From contig WKLE02005155.1 in assembly GCA_014885115.2 (NCBI GenBank), positions 1 through 10,329 on the forward strand: a stretch of 10,329 nucleotides of DNA, read 5' to 3'. The stretch's first letter is position 1; each line of letters starts with the position of its first letter. The notes under the pieces are model-generated. The model worked only from the letters and a program-made list of their open reading frames with translations. It ran no database searches and was not told where the DNA came from. Positions 7,361 to 10,329 of the stretch are shown in pieces. A program made the translations under genes and the position numbers. The stretch comes from Asterionellopsis glacialis (taxonomy: Eukaryota > Bacillariophyta > Plagiogrammaphyceae > Rhaphoneidales > Asterionellopsidaceae).

Positions 7361-7851
7361 TCACGGGTACATGGAGATTTTTATATAATATTCAAAAACG
7401 GTCGGGCACATCCAGAGCATCAGCAATATACAGGTAGACAGACAAACAGAAAGTCATGTCAGTTAGTCTGTCAACTTAGTGAAATAGTACATGAAATTTA
7501 ATTCTGTTTTTATTTATTTTATTCTGTATAAGGAGTAATATTATTTCATATTAATTATTCATAAAATTATTGATAATCCGGCACAAGTAAATTAGTTATA
7601 TATATAATTTCAGTAATTTTTTTTTATGAGGAGAGATTTGTTAATAAATAATAGGAGCAGGAGTAATAAATTGTCTGACGGAAAAATGTACGTAATAACT
7701 GGTACTGTTTCGACGCTCTACAGGCATGATGGGCAGACAAGCTAACATCAATGACGTAATATCTTGTCTTTTAATACTGTTGATTTCATAATGGCTACCA
7801 ATTGCAGTGCGATTCTACGCTCGAATAGATTTTAACGTCTAATTACTGGAA
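7361..7851. other. AT-rich stretch, no gene seen
   Basis: About 7495-7640 is very AT-rich with TATATATATAA and a T9 run. It lies downstream of the minus-strand ORF ending at 7852 and may include its 3' untranslated region. Confidence 0.5.
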
Positions 7852-8130
7852 TTATTGCATGTCATAGGATGAGTAGTCCACAACAATGGATGTGCCAGTT
7901 ATGTGTTTGGTACGATTCGTCTCTTCGCCAAAAAACAAGGCGCCGACCAGCAAGCCAATACCGTAAATGGAAGCAGGAGTAAATCCAAGTAAGGTTCGCT
8001 TCGTTTTCTTCGTGCTCCTGCGATCTTTATTCGGGGTTGCCGTTGCATTGGCAGAGCACAGTTTCGTTCGCACGGAAACAACGACCACGCACAAGAGAAG
8101 AAACAAAACAAGTCTGATTGATTTCGCTTG
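7852..8130 (-). CDS. Small secreted or membrane protein with unresolved 5' end
   Basis: The frame runs from a stop at 8133-8131 to TAA just below 7854. It reads KSIRLVLFLLLCVVVVSV, a textbook signal peptide or anchor, then RTKLCSANA with a possible cleavage site. A basic linker follows (NKDRRSTKKTKR), then a second hydrophobic, Gly-rich segment TPASIYGIGLLVGALFFG, and a polar tail ending DYSSYDMQ. The layout (two hydrophobic segments, basic loop) looks like a real membrane protein of roughly 85-93 residues. There is no ATG in frame: the first codons are CAA GCG AAA. The TAG just upstream could be a splice acceptor (TCTAG/CAAG after a pyrimidine-rich TTCTTTCTGATTTCAG), which would put the start codon in an upstream exon antisense to the neighbouring gene. 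The alternatives are a TTG start at 8106 or a lost start. It is divergent from the plus-strand gene at 8170. No family is recognised. Confidence 0.45.
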   Translation of the reverse strand, partial: QAKSIRLVLFLLLCVVVVSVRTKLCSANATATPNKDRRSTKKTKRTLLGFTPASIYGIGLLVGALFFGEETNRTKHITGTSIVVDYSSYDMQ

Positions 8131-8169
8131 CTAGACTCTGAAATCAGAAAGAAGATATTTATTATCATC
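8107..8169. promoter_or_regulatory. Head-to-head intergenic gap, candidate bidirectional promoter
   Basis: Only about 40-60 bases separate the signal-peptide frame on the minus strand from the ATG of the plus-strand gene. If both are expressed, their promoters or 5' leaders must overlap. No clear TATA box is seen. Confidence 0.3.
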
Positions 8170-9260
8170 ATGTTGTTCACTCGTCATGCTACTTCTACCT
8201 TGACCAAGATGGCATCTTCCATGTCATCATCATCGTCCTCGTTATTATCAACACATCGTACATTTGCATCACGCGCCCTACTTCGGAGACGTCATTTACA
8301 AAAGAAAACAACAAGATTTACAAAACCGGCATCTTCATCATTATCATCAGCATCCGTTGCGGATAACAAGGACAAAACTGGTGGTATCTTACCTCTGTCC
8401 GTTCAAGATATGGATAATACAATTTTAATTACGTTAAGTGCAAGCAAAAATCATGAAGCACGTAGGGAACTATTGACTCGTCATATTATGCAGTAAGTTT
8501 TTCTTTGCATTTCATTATTTTTTTAGTTTTGGAATTGTAGCTTTCTGTCCTTTGCTTCTAAAGCGTTTGGCATTATTATCTCACCCGTTTTCCTTTGATT
8601 GTTTCTTCTTTCTTTCTTTCTTTCTTACTTACTAATAGGGTGGATGGCGTCACTCATGAAAGTGCAAATCGTACCATGCACAAAATTTCTGTGGCGAATG
8701 AAGAACATTTATTTTTAATGTCATTGCCTTACAAACTTGGTATTGGTGCATCTATTACAGCCGCAGCTGTATCCTTTCCATTATGTTTCCATCATGATAT
8801 AGTGTACTGGTTTAATGATGTCATGGTAACGACTGAAGTCCCACCGCAAGAAGATTTAGAAACCATGCTGGAAGTTGGATCATGGGCATGGAATTGGATG
8901 GAACCACCCTTGGGACAATTATCATTTGTTATCTTATGCTTACAAGCAGCACGGTACGTACTTCAGATCATCATGCACATGCACAAATTTTCAATTTCAA
9001 TCTCAATTTGGAAAAAAGTTACGCCATCCCCCCCTCACAATTATATATACCTTATAATCTCACTCACTGACACTTTTTTTACATTTTACTTTCGTATCAT
9101 TTTTTATAGTGCACAAATGGAAAACCTTGGATTGCGTCCTTATTATCGATGGATTAAAGAAAAACGTGCATGCCGTCTTGCAGAGAAATTCCCAGCGTAC
9201 AATCGGAAATTAATCATGGATTATTCCAGAACAGACGATTTTTTACGTGGAACATATTAA
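8170..9260 (+). CDS. Probable mitochondrial two-pass membrane protein, three exons, 262 aa, function unknown
   Basis: Exons are 8170-8492, 8639-8953 and 9110-9260. Joined, they give 262 codons and a TAA. Splicing restores codons exactly (ca/g Gln, cg/t Arg). ATG 8170 gives MLFTRHATSTLTKMASSM, then a Ser run and an Arg-rich stretch (FASRALLRRRHLQKKTTRF) without acids to about residue 65, typical of a mitochondrial presequence; ATG 8209 is an alternative start. Residues 109-262 look conserved: HESANRTMHKISVANEEHLF, hydrophobic segment 139-158 (YKLGIGASITAAAVSFPLCF), an acidic, Trp-rich link (PPQEDLETMLEVGSWAWNWM, 176-195), second hydrophobic segment about 199-212, then a basic tail ENLGLRPYYRWIKEKR and FPAYNRKLIMDYSRTDDF. 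I take it for an inner-membrane protein conserved among eukaryotic microbes, but I cannot name its family or complex. Codon use and length are unremarkable. Confidence 0.85.
8493..8638 (+). other. Intron 1 (146 bases)
   Basis: It starts GTAAGT and ends in a TTTC-rich tract followed by ACTTACTAATAG. Read-through would stop at once, because the donor's TAA is in frame. The near-consensus TACTAAT lies too close to the AG to be the usual branch site, so the branch point is probably further upstream. Confidence 0.85.
8954..9109 (+). other. Intron 2 (156 bases, divisible by three, no in-frame stop)
   Basis: Starts GTACGT and ends TTTTTTATAG after a T-rich tract. The internal translation is low-quality (MHMHKFSISISIWKK, long Ile/Phe/Thr runs) compared with its flanks, which read smoothly once it is removed. 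Retention would insert 52 residues between the second membrane segment and the tail. Confidence 0.8.
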
Positions 9261-9360
9261 GAAAACAAAGAAGAAACAAACTAAAAGTAAGAAGGGTTTG
9301 TTTCTATTGAGGCCCTGGTGAGCGGGGCTGAGGAGGCGGAAATAACTGAGCATGGAAAGA

Positions 9361-9410
9361 AAAAGGAAAGGTAAGCGGCGATGGTGATGGGCGGCGGCGA
9401 TGGTGATAGG
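9361..9410. repeat. GGCGATGGTGAT short tandem repeat
   Basis: GGCGATGGTGATGGGC at about 9377 is followed by GGCGGCGATGGTGATAGG. Two copies of a 12-base word lie in the probable 3' untranslated region of the preceding gene. Confidence 0.6.
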
Positions 9411-9496
9411 GAACACCAAAAAGAAGGGAGGAGTGCTAAAAAGATGTGACGTTCATAGGGGAATCTAAGGAAGACAGGTTTTGCCAAAACTGAGAA

Positions 9497-9519
9497 CAAA
9501 CAAACAAACAAACAATAAA
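9497..9519 (+). terminator. CAAA microsatellite and AATAAA poly(A) signal candidate
   Basis: Four to five CAAA units run into AATAAA at 9514-9519, about 255 bases after the stop codon of the three-exon gene. AATAAA is the standard signal in animals and is variable in algae, so the role is tentative. Confidence 0.35.
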
Positions 9520-10114
9520 TTGGTTTTTAGACAAAAAATGTCGCTAATAATTTATTTCTTCTGATATCTTATTTCATATGCACGCATCATTTGCAGGATA
9601 GTGGAAAGCGAGATAGACAAACGAGATAGAGTGAGAGAGCGTCCCCCCCACAAAAAGTGAGACGGAAGAATTGAAAAAACAAAATGAGATGTAATAGTAT
9701 AAAAATGGATTGATATCATATTTACATAATCTACTAGCATGAAAAACAAGTAGCATTCTCTCTCTAGGGAGAATACAACGTAGAGCTTCAAAATCATGAC
9801 TTTGAGTGTTGTTCTTTTCGAAAGGTCACACTTTCTTTCTGACACCACTCGAACGCAGTGCTACGTAGGAATCCGGCTACCGTAGATCGTATTATTTTTT
9901 AGGATCTGTAGGTCCTAAAGCTGTTGTCAATTTAAAAAAAAATGTAGGGTGTCGTATGCGATAGTTTTGACAACACTGCTTGACGATATCTACAAGAGAA
10001 CGACAACGCAATGAACTCCTGCAAGAACGGATATATATAGTACAAAATAAGAGGACAAGAAGGACTGTCACCGAAGATTTTTTTAAAAAATCGACGAAAA
10101 AGAAAAAAAACATC
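9520..10114. other. Intergenic stretch and 5' flank of the last gene
   Basis: No gene is seen; the minus-strand frames 9552-9848 and 9892-10167 are Phe/Val/Leu-rich by-products of A-rich plus-strand sequence. TAGGA...TCCTA at 9900-9917 repeats the TAGGAC word of the left half. TATATATAG at 10032-10040 lies 75 bases before the next ATG and could serve as a TATA box. GATTTTTTTAAAAAATC near 10076 is a near-palindrome. Confidence 0.4.
10032..10040 (+). promoter_or_regulatory. TATA-box candidate for the last gene
   Basis: TATATATAG, 75 bases upstream of ATG 10115 and followed by A-rich leader sequence. The spacing suits a short 5' untranslated region. Such strings are common in AT-rich DNA. Confidence 0.3.
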
Positions 10115-10329
10115 ATGACAATAAGAACAATTTGGCGAACATGGCCAGCCACGACGGCAACAATCATAACAACGTTAGCTCATATGATGGTACTGTTTGC
10201 CTTTGCAGCAAGAGGGTGGCCCGGTGAAAATCGTGGGTGTTATGATAAATATCGGACACAAGAAGATTGCTATTGTGAACGGCCACGTGGATCACAACCA
10301 GGTGATGTCTGGTTCGCACAACCTTCTAA
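10115..10329 (+). CDS. N-terminal part of a membrane protein, possibly ceramidase/CREST-type (cut by window end)
   Basis: ATG 10115 is preceded by an A-rich leader (AAAAAACATCATG). The frame is open for 71 codons to the window edge. Residues 11-32 (PATTATIITTLAHMMVLFAF) form a first membrane segment. It is followed by RGWPGENRGCYDKYRTQEDC, then YCERPRGSQPGDVWFAQPS. Ceramidase-family (CREST superfamily) proteins of microbes often carry a C-x-C-E block followed by QP-N-T-x-SNL at the start of the next membrane helix. The CYCE at 53-56 and the QPS at the edge fit that order, and the next codon begins AA (Asn or Lys). If right, it would be an integral membrane hydrolase of ceramide-like lipids. 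The Ser, His and Asp metal/catalytic residues lie beyond the window, so the assignment is tentative; the gene itself is likely real. Confidence 0.6.
   Translation, partial: MTIRTIWRTWPATTATIITTLAHMMVLFAFAARGWPGENRGCYDKYRTQEDCYCERPRGSQPGDVWFAQPS

Noticed and set aside
7899..8180. 93-codon minus-strand frame beginning near 8180
   Set aside because: It is a shadow of the better signal-peptide frame (7852-8130) and lacks any coherent domain.
8875..9070. Two short plus-strand ORFs
   Set aside because: They are other-frame shadows of exon 2 and intron 2 of the three-exon gene.
9281..9848. Three minus-strand frames
   Set aside because: They are antisense to A/G-rich 3' flanking sequence; Phe/Ser/Leu-rich content with no motif.

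Overview
The window looks like nuclear DNA of a eukaryotic microbe, most likely a stramenopile alga such as a diatom. It is AT-rich and gene-poor on its left side. The one well-resolved gene is split by two short GT-AG introns of 146 and 156 bases and starts with a Ser/Arg-rich mitochondrial-type presequence. There are no bacterial operons or ribosome binding sites. The lineage is an inference from style, not from a marker gene.

Left part (1 to about 1880): a decayed Ty3/gypsy retrotransposon piece on the minus strand, with the end of protease and part of reverse transcriptase, then a GA/G tract, then 1.3 kb in which only weak, broken coding traces can be seen. Middle (1883-4337): a segment whose two ends are inverted hAT-type termini beginning CAGGG, each followed by a dense field of TAGGAC/GTCCTA words, including a perfect 26-base palindrome. 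Inside lies a 75-residue ORF on the minus strand and a patch of degenerate tandem repeats. Right of it (4338-7850): a frameshifted possible coding relic, a second small minus-strand ORF of 76 residues that shares a C-terminal motif with the first, and several partly decayed duplications (about 290 bp, 60 bp, 30 bp).

Right part (7851-10329): the genic part. A minus-strand ORF for a small signal-peptide-like and transmembrane protein (5' end unresolved) lies head to head with a three-exon plus-strand gene for a 262-residue, probably mitochondrial, two-pass membrane protein of unknown function. After an intergenic stretch, the 5' end of another plus-strand membrane protein gene enters; it resembles the start of a ceramidase/CREST-type protein and runs off the window.

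The most unusual signals are the two related small ORFs with a shared R-x-L-x-E-I-L-x-D-x-L-A-x-L ending, and the hAT-like segment with TAGGAC-rich ends. No pathway links the genes of this window.
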